Part shown: positions 17,146 to 26,326 of the stretch, piece after piece | Numbering within the stretch: the stretch's first letter is position 1 | Layout of the letters: each line of letters opens with the position of its first letter | Origin: Amycolatopsis sp. GM8 | GTDB taxonomy: Bacteria > Actinomycetota > Actinomycetes > Mycobacteriales > Pseudonocardiaceae | Length of the DNA stretch: 64,000 bases | NCBI RefSeq assembly: GCF_021653975.1 | Contig: NZ_JAJKFK010000001.1 | Location: forward strand, 558,001-622,000 | Direction of reading: 5' to 3' | Translations under genes and position numbers: made by a program | The notes under the pieces: generated by a model | The model's database searches: none | Seen by the model: the letters and a program-made list of their open reading frames with translations, nothing else | Told to the model about the DNA's origin: nothing

Positions 17146-17775
17146 ATGGCCGGTAAATCGCGAGCAGCAGCCCAGAGCAGGAACGGGCTCGGTGACGAGC
17201 TCGGTTCCGTCGCGCAGCGGGACCGGCGGCGCCGGATCATCGACGCCACCCTCGCCCTGGCCTCCAAGGGCGGGTACGACGCCGTGCAGATGCGCGCGGT
17301 CGCCGACAAGGCCGACGTCGCGCTGGGCACCCTGTACCGGTACTTCCCGTCGAAGATCCACCTGCTGGTCTCCGGTCTGTCGCGGGAGTTCGAGCGCGCC
17401 AGGGAGAAGATGGACCGCAGCGCCATCCCCGGCGAGACCCCGAGCGAGCGGCTGATCTTCGTGCTCAACCGCAACACCCGGCTCATGCAGCGCGACCCGC
17501 ACCTCACCGAGGCGATGGTGCGCGCGTTCATGTTCGCCGACACCACCGCCGCGGCCGAGGTCGAGCAGGTCGGGCGGCTGATGGAGGACATGTTCGCGAA
17601 GGCCATGCGGATCGAGGAGCCCACCGAGCACGACCGCGCGGTGTTCCACCTGATCGCCGACGTGTGGATGGCGAACCTCGTCGCCTGGGTCACCCGGCGC
17701 GCGTCCGCGGCCGACGTGTCCGACCGGCTCGAACTCTCGGTACACCTGCTGCTGGACCGCTCCGCTGCGGAGTGA
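17146..17775 (+). CDS. kstR: Steroid catabolism repressor KstR (TetR family)
   Basis: A 209-aa TetR regulator. The helix-turn-helix region (ASKGGYDAVQMRAVADKADV, then GTLYRYFPSK) and the preceding ELGSVAQRDRRRRI closely resemble mycobacterial KstR as I remember it. The C-terminal domain has TEAMVRAFMFAD and WVTRRASAADVSDRL. KstR represses cholesterol genes until a steroid-CoA ester binds. ATG 17146 has GGAG nine bases upstream; an in-frame GTG at 17110 would add 12 residues and lacks a clear ribosome site. Two predicted operators lie in this window. Confidence 0.94.
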   Translation: MAGKSRAAAQSRNGLGDELGSVAQRDRRRRIIDATLALASKGGYDAVQMRAVADKADVALGTLYRYFPSKIHLLVSGLSREFERAREKMDRSAIPGETPSERLIFVLNRNTRLMQRDPHLTEAMVRAFMFADTTAAAEVEQVGRLMEDMFAKAMRIEEPTEHDRAVFHLIADVWMANLVAWVTRRASAADVSDRLELSVHLLLDRSAAE

Positions 17776-17893
17776 GCACGGCCCGTCACCCGCTGGTGAT
17801 GGTGGCTGTGTGCGAGCTGTCAGGAACCTGAGGGTTGTATTTGGATCTTGAAAAGACGCAACAACCCGATACCGGGACTGCGTTTTCCGGTTT

Positions 17894-18832
17894 GTGAAAC
17901 GCGCTGCGGCCGGACGGGCCGTACTCGGAGCGGTCGCACTCGGGGCCGTCGTCCTGCTGGTCACCTCGCTGGTCCACCAGGAGAACGCCGTCTCGGCGGC
18001 GAGCACCCACGTCGAACCCACGCCCGAGGAGACGACCGAGACCACGGCCCCGGCGCTGGCGACCCAGTCGACGCCCACACCCAAGCCGGTGCCGACGGTG
18101 TCGCCCGAGGAGTCGCGAGAGATCGCCGACCGGGTCGAGGACGCCGTGCAGCGGAGCGTGCCGAGCGCGCGGATCGGCATGGAGGTCTACGACCGGCAGA
18201 CCGGCCAGGTGCTCACCAGCCTCGGCGCGGACAGCCAGTTCTCCAGCATGTCCGTGGTGAAGCTGCTGATCGCCGTGGACCTGCTCGCCCGCGACGACGG
18301 GTCGCTGCCCGACACCGCGGCCCAGAACCGGATCAGCCGGATGCTCTCGGCGAGCGACGACGGTATCGCCAGCTCGTTCTGGGTCACCGGCGGCGGCCCG
18401 TCGATCATCACCCGCGACGTCCAGCTGATGGGCCTGACCGGCACAGAGCCGCCCGCCACCTCCGGCGAATGGGGCGACACCGAGGTCACCGCGCAGGATC
18501 TGGTGAAGGTGTACCGCTACGTCGAGGACGAACTGCCGGACGACGCGCGGAACCTGCTGTACAACGCGATGTACCAGGCGAGCGAGACCGCGGCCGACGG
18601 CACCGACCAGTACTTCGGCATCCCCGACGGGCTGCCCGGCAGCACCTGGGCCATCAAACAGGGCTGGGGCAGCAGCGGCTCGACCGCGTTCTTCAACACC
18701 ACCGGGCTGGTCGGGAAAGACGCGCGGTACGTCGTGATCGTGCTGACCGCCGCGCCGCTGGCGCACTACCGCGAGCTGGGCAGGGCGCTGACCACCGGCA
18801 CCGCCCAGCTCGCGAAGCTCGTCAGCCCTTGA
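17894..18832 (+). CDS. Exported serine-hydrolase-like protein (beta-lactamase/PBP fold)
   Basis: A 312-aa protein. A hydrophobic segment at 10-27 (signal or anchor) is followed by a Pro/Thr/Glu linker to about 75 and then a domain resembling class A beta-lactamases. The catalytic SxxK motif is Ser120-Val-Val-Lys123. A KxG-like KQGWG lies near 257. The Ser-Asp-Asn region is not clear. Such proteins in actinobacteria are often annotated only as serine hydrolases; true lactamase activity is unproven. It starts at GTG 17894 and overlaps the convergent oxidoreductase gene by 11 bases. Confidence 0.8.
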   Translation: MKRAAAGRAVLGAVALGAVVLLVTSLVHQENAVSAASTHVEPTPEETTETTAPALATQSTPTPKPVPTVSPEESREIADRVEDAVQRSVPSARIGMEVYDRQTGQVLTSLGADSQFSSMSVVKLLIAVDLLARDDGSLPDTAAQNRISRMLSASDDGIASSFWVTGGGPSIITRDVQLMGLTGTEPPATSGEWGDTEVTAQDLVKVYRYVEDELPDDARNLLYNAMYQASETAADGTDQYFGIPDGLPGSTWAIKQGWGSSGSTAFFNTTGLVGKDARYVVIVLTAAPLAHYRELGRALTTGTAQLAKLVSP

Positions 18833-19811
18833 GCTTCGGCAGCACCTCGGTGCCGAACACCTGCAGGAACTCTTTTTGGTTGCGGCCCACGTTGTGGATG
18901 TAGATCCGGTTGAACCCGGCGTCGACATAACGCTGCAGCGAGGCGCGGTGCACGTCGGGGTCCGCCGAGATGACCATGCGGCCCTCGAAGTCCTCGGCCC
19001 GCACCAGTTTCGCCATCTGCGCGAAGTCGAACGGCGAGCGGATGTCGGCCTTCGGGAACTTCATGCCGCCGTTGGGCCACTGGTCCATCGCGTTCGCCAG
19101 CGCCTCCTCGTCCGTCTGCGCCCACGACAGGTGCACCTGCAGCAGCTTCGGCATCTCGTCGGGGTTCTTGCCCGCCTTACGCGCGCCCTGGTTGAAGTTG
19201 TCCAGGATCCCGGCCAGCTTCTCGATCGACGCGCCCGGCGTGATCAGCCCGTCCGCCAGCTCACCGGTCTTGCGCGAGGTGTACGGCGCGGCCGAGGCGA
19301 TGTAGATCGGCGGCGGCGCGTCCGGCAGCGTCCACAGCCGCGTGGTGTGCAGTTTGAAGAACTCGCCCGAGTGCTTGACATCCTTGCCGCTGAACAGTTT
19401 CCGGATGATCTCCAGCGCCTCGAACATCCGCCGCACCCGCTCGGGCGCCTCCGGCCAGTAGCCGCCGATGATGTGCTCGTTGAGCGCCTCGCCCGAGCCG
19501 ATACCCAGCCAGGTGCGGCCCGGGTAGGTGGCCTCCAGCGTCGCCGCGGCCTGCGCGACCATCGCCGGGTGCAACCGGAACGAGGGACAGGTCACACCGG
19601 GGCCCAGATCGCCGCTCGTGTTCTCGGCCAGCGACGCCAGCACACTCCACACGAACGAAGCCTCGCCCTGCTGCGGTACCCACGGCTGGAAGTGGTCAGC
19701 CGCCATCTGCCCGGAAAAGCCGTGCTGTTCGGACAATGCCGCCAGCTCGATGGACTCCCGTGGGGAGAACTGCTCAAGCGCCGCGGCCAACCCGATCTGA
19801 ACGTCACTCAC
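18822..19811 (-). CDS. F420-type luciferase-like oxidoreductase (G6PDH-related group)
   Basis: A 329-aa TIM-barrel flavin/F420 oxidoreductase of the luciferase-like class. MAADHFQPWVPQQGEASFVW near residue 35 and WLGIGSGEALNEHI near 102 are typical of the F420-dependent glucose-6-phosphate dehydrogenase group. The true substrate in this subgroup is usually unknown. GTG 19811 is the only workable start in frame. The gene follows a second F420-type gene after a 38-base gap, so the two are probably co-transcribed. Confidence 0.88.
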   Translation of the reverse strand: MSDVQIGLAAALEQFSPRESIELAALSEQHGFSGQMAADHFQPWVPQQGEASFVWSVLASLAENTSGDLGPGVTCPSFRLHPAMVAQAAATLEATYPGRTWLGIGSGEALNEHIIGGYWPEAPERVRRMFEALEIIRKLFSGKDVKHSGEFFKLHTTRLWTLPDAPPPIYIASAAPYTSRKTGELADGLITPGASIEKLAGILDNFNQGARKAGKNPDEMPKLLQVHLSWAQTDEEALANAMDQWPNGGMKFPKADIRSPFDFAQMAKLVRAEDFEGRMVISADPDVHRASLQRYVDAGFNRIYIHNVGRNQKEFLQVFGTEVLPKLKG

Positions 19812-19849
19812 GACCTCATCAACCTTTCTGACATGCGATATCCCAGAAC

Positions 19850-20677
19850 CTACCGGTAAGAGTCGGCGAATGCCGAGAACTCGTCGAGCCGCACCAGCGC
19901 TTCGGATTCGGGCAGATCCGGCAAGAGGAACGTGACCCGTTCGACAGTGGCGTCGGCGTACTCCTCGATCTTTGCCTTGTCGAGCGGCGCGGCGAAGACG
20001 GTGAACGGCACGTCGGGCCGCCCGTTGTCGGTGAGCCACGCCCGGACGCGCTTGATCTCGTCGATGCTGGTGTGCCCACGCGGCAGCCACGCGTCGGCGT
20101 GCTTCAGCAGCCGGTTCAGCGCGGCTTCGCTCTCACCGCCGACGTAGATCGGCGGGTGCGGCCGCTGCACCGGCTTGGGCCACTGGAAGATCCGGTCGAA
20201 CCGGATGTGCTCGCCGTCGTAGGACGCCTCGTCGTGGGTCCAGATCGCTTTCAGCGCCTCGATCTGCTCGTTCAGCAGCGCGCCCCGGGTGCGGGGGTCG
20301 GTGCCGTGGTTGCGCATCTCCTCCCGGTTCCAGCCCGTGCCGACACCGAACAGCACCCGGCCCCCGGAGATCAGGTCCAGGCTCGAAACCTCGCCCGCGG
20401 TGTGGATGACGTCCCGCTGGATCAGCAGCGCGATACCCGTGCCGAGCAACAGGTTCTCGGTCACCGAGGCCATCGCGGACAGCGTCACGAACGGGTCGAG
20501 CGTGCGGTAGTAGCGGCGCGGCAGCTCGCCGCCGGGGTACGGGGTCTCGCGGCTGGCGGGAATGTGCGAGTGCTCGGCGAGGAACACGGAGTCGAACCCG
20601 CGTTCCTCCAGCGCACGGCCCAGCTGTGCGGGACGGATGGTTTCGTCGGTCACGAAGGTGGCGATTCCGAACTTCAT
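19850..20677 (-). CDS. F420-type luciferase-like oxidoreductase
   Basis: A 275-aa luciferase-like monooxygenase-fold protein. The N terminus MKFGIATFVTDETI, FLAEHSHIP near 33 and FGVGTGWNREEMRNHG near 110 mark the actinobacterial F420 subgroup (TIGR03619-like). These enzymes reduce or oxidise diverse substrates with F420H2. It starts at ATG 20677, divergent from the methyltransferase gene. Substrate unknown. Confidence 0.88.
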   Translation of the reverse strand: MKFGIATFVTDETIRPAQLGRALEERGFDSVFLAEHSHIPASRETPYPGGELPRRYYRTLDPFVTLSAMASVTENLLLGTGIALLIQRDVIHTAGEVSSLDLISGGRVLFGVGTGWNREEMRNHGTDPRTRGALLNEQIEALKAIWTHDEASYDGEHIRFDRIFQWPKPVQRPHPPIYVGGESEAALNRLLKHADAWLPRGHTSIDEIKRVRAWLTDNGRPDVPFTVFAAPLDKAKIEEYADATVERVTFLLPDLPESEALVRLDEFSAFADSYR

Positions 20678-20738
20678 ATGACGCCATAACCCCTTGCCGT
20701 ACTGGGTGCATTCCGCCGGTCACGGATAGGCTAGCGGC

Positions 20739-21392
20739 ATGAGCGCGCCCGACTTGGACTTCGATCAGGTGTACCGGGAATCGCCGCTGGTGCCGTGGGT
20801 GATCGGCGAACCGCAACCGCTGCTGGTCGAGCTGGAGAGCGCGGGCGAAATCCGCGGCGACGTGCTCGACGTCGGCTGCGGGCCCGGTGACAACGCCGTT
20901 TTCCTTGCCTCGCGCGGATATCACGTGACGGGCGTCGACGGCTCGCCGACCGCGATCGAACGGGCCCGCGCCAAGGTGGCGGACCTCGACCTCGAGTTCG
21001 AGGTGGCCGACGTGACGAAGCTCGAGGGCTTCGAGGACCGCTTCGACACCGTGGTCGACAGTGCGCTTTATCACTGCCTGGACGACGACGAGCAGCGCGC
21101 GTACGTCGCGGCGTTGCACCGGGCCTGCCGCGGCGGCGCCACCGTGCACGTCTTCTGCCAGGCCGAGCAGGTGGCCGGCCTGCCCGGGCCACGCGTGATC
21201 TCCGAACAGAACCTGCGCGACACGTTCGCCGGGGGCTGGCGGATCACGCGCCTGCGCCGGGCCGACTACACGACGGTCATGACCCGCGACATGCTCGTCC
21301 GGATGACCGAGCAGTCGCTGGACGAGGTCCGGTTCGACGACAGCGGGCGCTTCCTCATGCCCGCCTGGCAGCTGACCGCCGTCCGCGCCTGA
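20739..21392 (+). CDS. Class I SAM-dependent methyltransferase
   Basis: A 217-aa Rossmann methyltransferase. Motif I VLDVGCGPGDNA is at about 44-55, the acidic end of strand 2 is GVDGSP near 67, motif II-like VADVTKLEGF follows, then FDTVVDSALYHCL. The substrate is not predictable. ATG 20739 gives the normal N terminus for small-molecule methyltransferases of this kind. It converges on icmF, and the two genes are separated by a 21-bp-repeat hairpin. Confidence 0.87.
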   Translation: MSAPDLDFDQVYRESPLVPWVIGEPQPLLVELESAGEIRGDVLDVGCGPGDNAVFLASRGYHVTGVDGSPTAIERARAKVADLDLEFEVADVTKLEGFEDRFDTVVDSALYHCLDDDEQRAYVAALHRACRGGATVHVFCQAEQVAGLPGPRVISEQNLRDTFAGGWRITRLRRADYTTVMTRDMLVRMTEQSLDEVRFDDSGRFLMPAWQLTAVRA

Positions 21393-21399
21393 CCGTCGA

Positions 21400-21540
21400 A
21401 CTCACGCTCCCGAACGTCGGACTCGCGGTCCTGAGTGTCCGACTCGCGGTCCTGAACGTCGGACTCGCGGAGGTGCCCGCGAGTCCGACGCTGGCGACGC
21501 CGAGTCCGACGGTCGCGACGGCGAGTTCGACGCTCAGACG
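21400..21540. repeat. 21-bp repeats in inverted arrangement (family copy 2)
   Basis: Three ACTCGCGG-type units start at 21400, 21421 and 21442, plus a partial unit at 21463. They face inverted units starting at 21481, 21502 and 21523, the last running into the icmF stop region. They belong to the same family as the array at 2898. The inversion produces the hairpin listed separately. Confidence 0.88.
21457..21490. terminator. Perfect 14-bp hairpin between convergent genes
   Basis: Arms 21457-21470 and 21477-21490 are perfectly complementary with a six-base AGGTGC loop. It forms where the repeat family flips orientation, midway between the convergent methyltransferase and icmF genes. There is no T-run, so it may be a bidirectional terminator of the actinobacterial kind or an mRNA 3'-end stabiliser. 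Confidence 0.65.
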
Positions 21541-24500
21541 TTGCGCCGGTATTGGCCGCCGACCTCGAAGAACGCGCTGGTGATCTGGCCGAGCGTGCAC
21601 ACCCTGGCCGCGTCCATCAGCACGCCGAACACGTTTTCGTCCGTGGCCGCTGCCTCGCGCAGGGCCTTCAGTGCCTGCTCGGCGTCGTCACGGTGGCGCT
21701 GCTGGTAGTCCGCGACGCGGTCGAGCTGCGACCGCTTCTCGTCCTCCGTCGCCCGCGCCAGCTCGACCGCCACCTCGTCTTCTTCCGGGTGCGGGTTGCG
21801 GAACGTGTTGACCCCGATGATCGGGAGCGTCCCGTCGTGCTTGAGCCGCTCGTACAGCATCGACTCGTCCTGGATCTTGCCGCGCTGGTAACCGGTTTCC
21901 ATCGCACCCAGCACGCCGCCGCGTTCGGAGATCCGGTCGAACTCGGTGAGCACGGCCTCTTCGACCAGATCGGTCAACTCGTCGATGATGAACGCGCCCT
22001 GCAGCGGGTTCTCGTTCTTCGACAGGCCCCATTCCTTGTTGATGATCATCTGGATGGCCATCGCGCGGCGCACCGAATGCTCGCTCGGCGTCGTGATCGC
22101 CTCGTCGAAAGCGTTGGTGTGCAAGGAGTTCGCGTTGTCATACAGCGCGCACAGGGCCTGCAGGGTGGTGCGGATGTCGTTGAAGCTGATCTCCTGCGCG
22201 TGCAGCGACCGGCCCGAGGTCTGCACGTGGTACTTGAGCTTCTGCGAACGTTCGTTGGCGCCGTAGCGTTCCTTCATCGCGGTGGCCCAGATCCGCCGGG
22301 CGACACGGCCCAGCACCGAGTACTCCGCGTCCATCCCGTTGGAGAAGAAGAACGACAGGTTCGGCGCGAAGTCGTCGATGTCCATACCCCGCGCCAGATA
22401 CGACTCGACGTAGGTGAACCCGTTGGCGAGCGTGAAAGCCAGCTGCGAGATCGGGTTCGCACCGGCCTCGGCGATGTGGTAACCCGAGATCGACACCGAG
22501 TAGAAGTTGCGCACCCCGTGCTCGATGAACCATTCCTGGATGTCGGCCATCATCCGCAGCGAGAACTCGGTGGAGAAGATGCAGGTGTTCTGGCCCTGGT
22601 CCTCCTTGAGGATGTCGGCCTGCACGGTGCCGCGGACGTTGCGCAATGTCCACTCGCGAAGCTCGCCGGCCTCGTCCGGGTTCGGCTCGCGGCCGTGCTC
22701 GGCACGGAAGGCGTCCATCCGCTGGTCGATCGCGGTGTTCAGGAAGAACGCGAGGATCGTCGGCGCGGGACCGTTGATCGTCATCGACACCGAGGTCGAC
22801 GGCGCGGTCAGGTCGAACCCGTCGTACAGCGCCTTCATGTCGTCCAGTGAGGCGATCGAAACGCCGGAAGTGCCGACCTTGCCGTAGATGTCGGGCCTGG
22901 TGGCCGGATCGCGGCCGTACAGCGTCACGGAGTCGAACGCGGTCGAGAGCCGCTTCGCCTCCGACTCAGCCGACAGGTACTTGAACCGGCGGTTCGTGCG
23001 GAACGCGTCACCCTCGCCGGCGAACATCCGCGCCGGGTCCTCACCGTCTCGCTTGAACGGGAAAACTCCGGCGGTGTAAGGGAAGTAGCCGGGCAGGTGC
23101 TCGCGGCGCAGGAACGAGAGCAGCTCACCGCGCTCGGTGTAGCGCGGCAGTGCGACGCGCGGGATCTTGTTGCCCGACAACGTCTCCCGCCACAGCTGGG
23201 TGCGCAGTTCCTTGTCCCGCACCTTGAACACGAGCTCCTCGCCGCGGTACTCCTCGGACAGCACCGCCCACTCGTCGAGCAGCCGGCGGGTCGCATCGTC
23301 CACACGCGACTCGGCCTCGTCGAGCAGCTCGCCGATCGGTGCGGTGTCGGCGCCGGCCTTCGCCAGCGCGGCCTTCGCCGCCGCGAGCTGGTCCCGCTCG
23401 CGTACCGCCTCGACCTGGTCCTGCGTGCGCTGGTGATAGCCGCGGACGGTGTCGGAGATGTCGGCCAGATAGCGCGCCCGCGACGTCGGGATGATCGTGC
23501 CCGCGCCCGTGGAGACCTTGCCCGCGATCCGCGGCAGCGTGCCGACGGTGACCGAGAGTCCCTTGTCCGCCAAGGCATCCCGCAGGTTCTGGTACAGCGC
23601 GGTGACCCCGTCGTCGTTGAACTTCGCCGCGCTGGTCCCGAAAACCGGCATGTCGTCGGGCGTGGAGGAGAACTCCTCGCGGTTGCGCACGAGCTGGCGG
23701 GCGACGTCCCGGCGGGCGTCCTCCGCGCCCCGGCGCTCGAACTTGTTGATCGCCACCACATCGGCGAAGTCGAGCATGTCGATCTTCTCCAGCTGCGAGG
23801 CCGCGCCGAACTCCGGCGTCATGACGTACAGCGAGTGGTCGACGTGGTCGACGATGCCCGCGTCGCCCTGGCCGATCCCCGGGGTCTCCACGATCACCAG
23901 GTCGTACCCGGCTGCCTTGCACGCCAGGATCGCCTCGTCGAGGCCCTCCGGGATCTCACCGCTCGCCGTGCGGGTGGCCAGCGATCGGAAGTACACCGAG
24001 GAGCCGTCGAGGCTGTTCATCCGGATCCGGTCGCCCAGCAGCGCCCCGCCGCCGCGCCGGCGCGTCGGGTCCACCGCGAGCACCGCGATGCGCACCTTGT
24101 CCTGCTGGTCCACGCGGAATCGCTGGATCAGCTCGTCGGTGAGCGAGGATTTGCCCGAGCCACCCGTGCCCGTGATGCCCAGGACCGGCACCGTCCGGTT
24201 CTTCGCGGTGTCGGCGATCGCGCGGTGCCAGTCCGCCGGCAGGGTTCCCGCCTGCAGCTGGGTGATCGTCCTGGCCAGCGCGCGCACGTCGCCGGAGAGC
24301 AACTGCTCGGGCGAGCCGACCGGGCGTTCCGCGAGATCGACGTCGCATTCCTTGATCATCAGGTTGATCATCCCGGGCAGGCCCAGCTCCAGGCCGTCGT
24401 CCGGGGAGAAGATGCGCGCAACACCCCGCGAGTGCAGCAGCTCGATCTCCTCGCGGACGATCACGCCGCCCCCGCCGCCGTAGACCCGGATGTGCCCGGC

Positions 24501-24770
24501 GCCGCGCTCGCGCAGCAGCTCGACGAGGTAGGAGAAGTACTCGACATGCCCGCCCTGGTAGGCGCTGATCGCGACGCCCTGGGCGTCCTCGGCGATCGCG
24601 GCCGTGGCGACCTCGTCGACGGACCGGTTGTGCCCCAGGTGCACGACCTCCGCGCCCTGCGACTGGAGGATGCGGCGCATGATGTTGATCGAAGCGTCGT
24701 GCCCGTCGAACAGGCTCGACGCGGTGACGAACCGGACCGGGTGCACTGCGGTGTACAGAGGCGCGCTCAT
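21534..24770 (-). CDS. icmF: Fused isobutyryl-CoA mutase with G-protein chaperone (IcmF)
   Basis: A 1078-aa adenosylcobalamin enzyme that interconverts isobutyryl-CoA and n-butyryl-CoA. The N-terminal B12-binding domain (to about 145) has SLFDGHDASINIMRR. The MeaI-type GTPase follows, with GTGGSGKSS near 200, DPTRRRGGGALLGDR, ETPGIGQGD and NKFERRGAEDARRD. The C-terminal mutase barrel has YGRDPATRPDIYGKVGTSG instead of the methylmalonyl-CoA mutase substrate loop, and HIAEAGANPISQLAF. The domain order and length are diagnostic of IcmF. Built-in GTPase gates cofactor loading. Confidence 0.95.
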   Translation of the reverse strand: MSAPLYTAVHPVRFVTASSLFDGHDASINIMRRILQSQGAEVVHLGHNRSVDEVATAAIAEDAQGVAISAYQGGHVEYFSYLVELLRERGAGHIRVYGGGGGVIVREEIELLHSRGVARIFSPDDGLELGLPGMINLMIKECDVDLAERPVGSPEQLLSGDVRALARTITQLQAGTLPADWHRAIADTAKNRTVPVLGITGTGGSGKSSLTDELIQRFRVDQQDKVRIAVLAVDPTRRRGGGALLGDRIRMNSLDGSSVYFRSLATRTASGEIPEGLDEAILACKAAGYDLVIVETPGIGQGDAGIVDHVDHSLYVMTPEFGAASQLEKIDMLDFADVVAINKFERRGAEDARRDVARQLVRNREEFSSTPDDMPVFGTSAAKFNDDGVTALYQNLRDALADKGLSVTVGTLPRIAGKVSTGAGTIIPTSRARYLADISDTVRGYHQRTQDQVEAVRERDQLAAAKAALAKAGADTAPIGELLDEAESRVDDATRRLLDEWAVLSEEYRGEELVFKVRDKELRTQLWRETLSGNKIPRVALPRYTERGELLSFLRREHLPGYFPYTAGVFPFKRDGEDPARMFAGEGDAFRTNRRFKYLSAESEAKRLSTAFDSVTLYGRDPATRPDIYGKVGTSGVSIASLDDMKALYDGFDLTAPSTSVSMTINGPAPTILAFFLNTAIDQRMDAFRAEHGREPNPDEAGELREWTLRNVRGTVQADILKEDQGQNTCIFSTEFSLRMMADIQEWFIEHGVRNFYSVSISGYHIAEAGANPISQLAFTLANGFTYVESYLARGMDIDDFAPNLSFFFSNGMDAEYSVLGRVARRIWATAMKERYGANERSQKLKYHVQTSGRSLHAQEISFNDIRTTLQALCALYDNANSLHTNAFDEAITTPSEHSVRRAMAIQMIINKEWGLSKNENPLQGAFIIDELTDLVEEAVLTEFDRISERGGVLGAMETGYQRGKIQDESMLYERLKHDGTLPIIGVNTFRNPHPEEDEVAVELARATEDEKRSQLDRVADYQQRHRDDAEQALKALREAAATDENVFGVLMDAARVCTLGQITSAFFEVGGQYRRNV

Positions 24771-24872
24771 GCCTCCAAAATACTCGGACTTCCTACTATT
24801 TCAAACCCGACTGTCGGAGTGACGTGAAGCACTGCCGCAGGAGAAGAGCGCAGACGGACGACACGTTGGGGT

Positions 24873-24916
24873 CCGGGGGCTTGCCCCCGGGCGGGGTGTG
24901 GGGGTTGCACCCCCAC
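24873..24916. terminator. Two tandem GC-rich hairpins downstream of the conservon
   Basis: Inverted repeats CCGGGGGC/GCCCCCGG (24873-24890) and GTGGGGG/CCCCCAC (24898-24904 and 24910-24916) follow the end of cvnD on the minus strand. The rest of 24771-24980 holds the icmF upstream region and no gene I can support. Probable terminator pair; no T-run. Confidence 0.55.
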
Positions 24917-24980
24917 AAGACACGGACGGGCGACTCGGCTCACGCTTTCCGTGAGCAGACGTCGGCCGAGAACCGTCCCA

Positions 24981-25592
24981 TCAACGAGCGTTGGCCGCCC
25001 GGAGCGAGATCCACTGCCGCATGGCGTACTCGACGAGCGTGATCAGCGTCTGCTTGGTCGACTCGCGGTCCCGCGCGTCGCAACGCACGATCGGGATGCT
25101 CGGGTCGATCGCCAGCGCCTCACGGACATCGTTGAGGTCGTGGTGCACCACGCCGTCGAACGTGTTGACGCCGATGATGTACGGCAGCCTGCGGTCCTCG
25201 AAGAAGTCGACCGGCGCGAACGAGTCCGCGAGCCGGCGCGTGTCCGCGAGCACCACGGCGCCGATCGCACCGCGCACCAGGTCGTCCCACATGAACCAGA
25301 ACCGCTGCTGACCCGGGGTACCGAACAGGTACAGGATCAGATCCGCGTCCAGCGACACCCGGCCGAAGTCCATGGCCACCGTGGTGGTCGCCTTGTTCGG
25401 GGTGGCGTCGAGGTTGTCGATACCGCGGCTGGCATCGGTCATCATGGCCTCGGTGGTGAGAGGCACGATCTCTGATACCGACCCGACGAAGGTGGTCTTG
25501 CCGGCGCCGAAGCCACCGGCGACCACGATCTTGGCCGAGGTCATGGTCTGCGGCGCGGCCGGCCGCGGTGCTTTAAAGCCGACGGAGTCCAC
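24981..25592 (-). CDS. cvnD: Conservon GTPase (CvnD-type)
   Basis: A 203-aa small G protein. G1 is GGFGAGKTT (26-34), G3 is LFGTPGQQRF near 89-98 and G4 is GVNTFDG near 142. Conservon GTPases act with a sensor kinase (CvnA), a roadblock protein (CvnB) and a DUF742 protein (CvnC) in a membrane-associated signalling complex. The start is GTG 25592, overlapping cvnC by 20 bases. Last gene of the unit; no cytochrome P450 (cvnE) follows. Signal and output are unknown. Confidence 0.93.
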   Translation of the reverse strand: MDSVGFKAPRPAAPQTMTSAKIVVAGGFGAGKTTFVGSVSEIVPLTTEAMMTDASRGIDNLDATPNKATTTVAMDFGRVSLDADLILYLFGTPGQQRFWFMWDDLVRGAIGAVVLADTRRLADSFAPVDFFEDRRLPYIIGVNTFDGVVHHDLNDVREALAIDPSIPIVRCDARDRESTKQTLITLVEYAMRQWISLRAANAR

Positions 25593-26319
25593 TCAACACC
25601 CTTTCCATCAACATGAGATGCGCCTCGGCGTTATCGCTGCCGGACGCGGTCTTGTGCACGGTGATCAAGCCGGCATCGGCCGCGTCACTGATGAGCACCC
25701 GAGCCACCCCGACCGGAACCCGCAGCAACGCCGCGATCTCGGCGACCGAACGTGGCGATCGGCATTCTTCCACTATCTGGCGGTGCTCGAACTGCATCGC
25801 CACCCCCGCGTCCATCCGGGCGGCGACGGCGTCCTTCACGGACACCAGCGTTTCCAGTTCCAGCGCATAGCTGGCCCTGGCCTTGGTCCGGCCACCGGTG
25901 AGCGCATACGGCCGCACGGCGGCCGTCTCGTCCTCGAACGGCACAGGTTCGGGCCGCTCGGGCAACACCGGCCCGGCGTTGGTGACCGCGGGCTCGAAAT
26001 AGCCCGTGCCGAAACCCGCGCCCCGCGCCGGTTCGAAATACCCCGAATCCTGGGCAGGCTCGAAGTAACCCGAAGCGTGGCCGGTCTCGAAATACCCGGT
26101 GCCCTGTGCCGTGTCGGCGAATCCGGGACCCGGTGCCGGCTCGTAGGACGGCGGCGGCGGTTCGGGCACGCCGGGGCCCGCCTCGTCGGGCCGCGGCTCG
26201 GTCTCGGATTCGGGCTCCCTGGCCTTCTTCCGTTTCCGGCGACCACGCCCCGAATCGAGGGTGAAGCCGTTGAGGACGTCCGCGAAGGTCGCGTCGTCGT
26301 CCTCGTCGGGTGGGGTCAT
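25573..26319 (-). CDS. cvnC: Conservon DUF742 protein (CvnC-type) with GYFEP repeats
   Basis: A 248-aa protein. The C-terminal 115 residues are the DUF742 domain: it starts with AVRPYALTGGRT, and a winged-helix-like region IAALLRVPVGVARVLISDAADAGLI follows. The N-terminal half is a charged, Pro-rich linker containing four copies of GYFE (GTGYFE, SGYFEPA twice, GTGYFEPA), which I have not met in other CvnC proteins. CvnC is thought to bridge the roadblock protein and the GTPase. ATG 26319 lies seven bases after the cvnB stop. Confidence 0.92.
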   Translation of the reverse strand: MTPPDEDDDATFADVLNGFTLDSGRGRRKRKKAREPESETEPRPDEAGPGVPEPPPPSYEPAPGPGFADTAQGTGYFETGHASGYFEPAQDSGYFEPARGAGFGTGYFEPAVTNAGPVLPERPEPVPFEDETAAVRPYALTGGRTKARASYALELETLVSVKDAVAARMDAGVAMQFEHRQIVEECRSPRSVAEIAALLRVPVGVARVLISDAADAGLITVHKTASGSDNAEAHLMLMERVLSGLRRL

Positions 26320-26326
26320 CGCGGCA

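Noticed and set aside
17785..17800. Hairpin after kstR as a terminator
   Set aside because: TCACC/GGTGA stem is only five base pairs and has no T-run; too weak to call.
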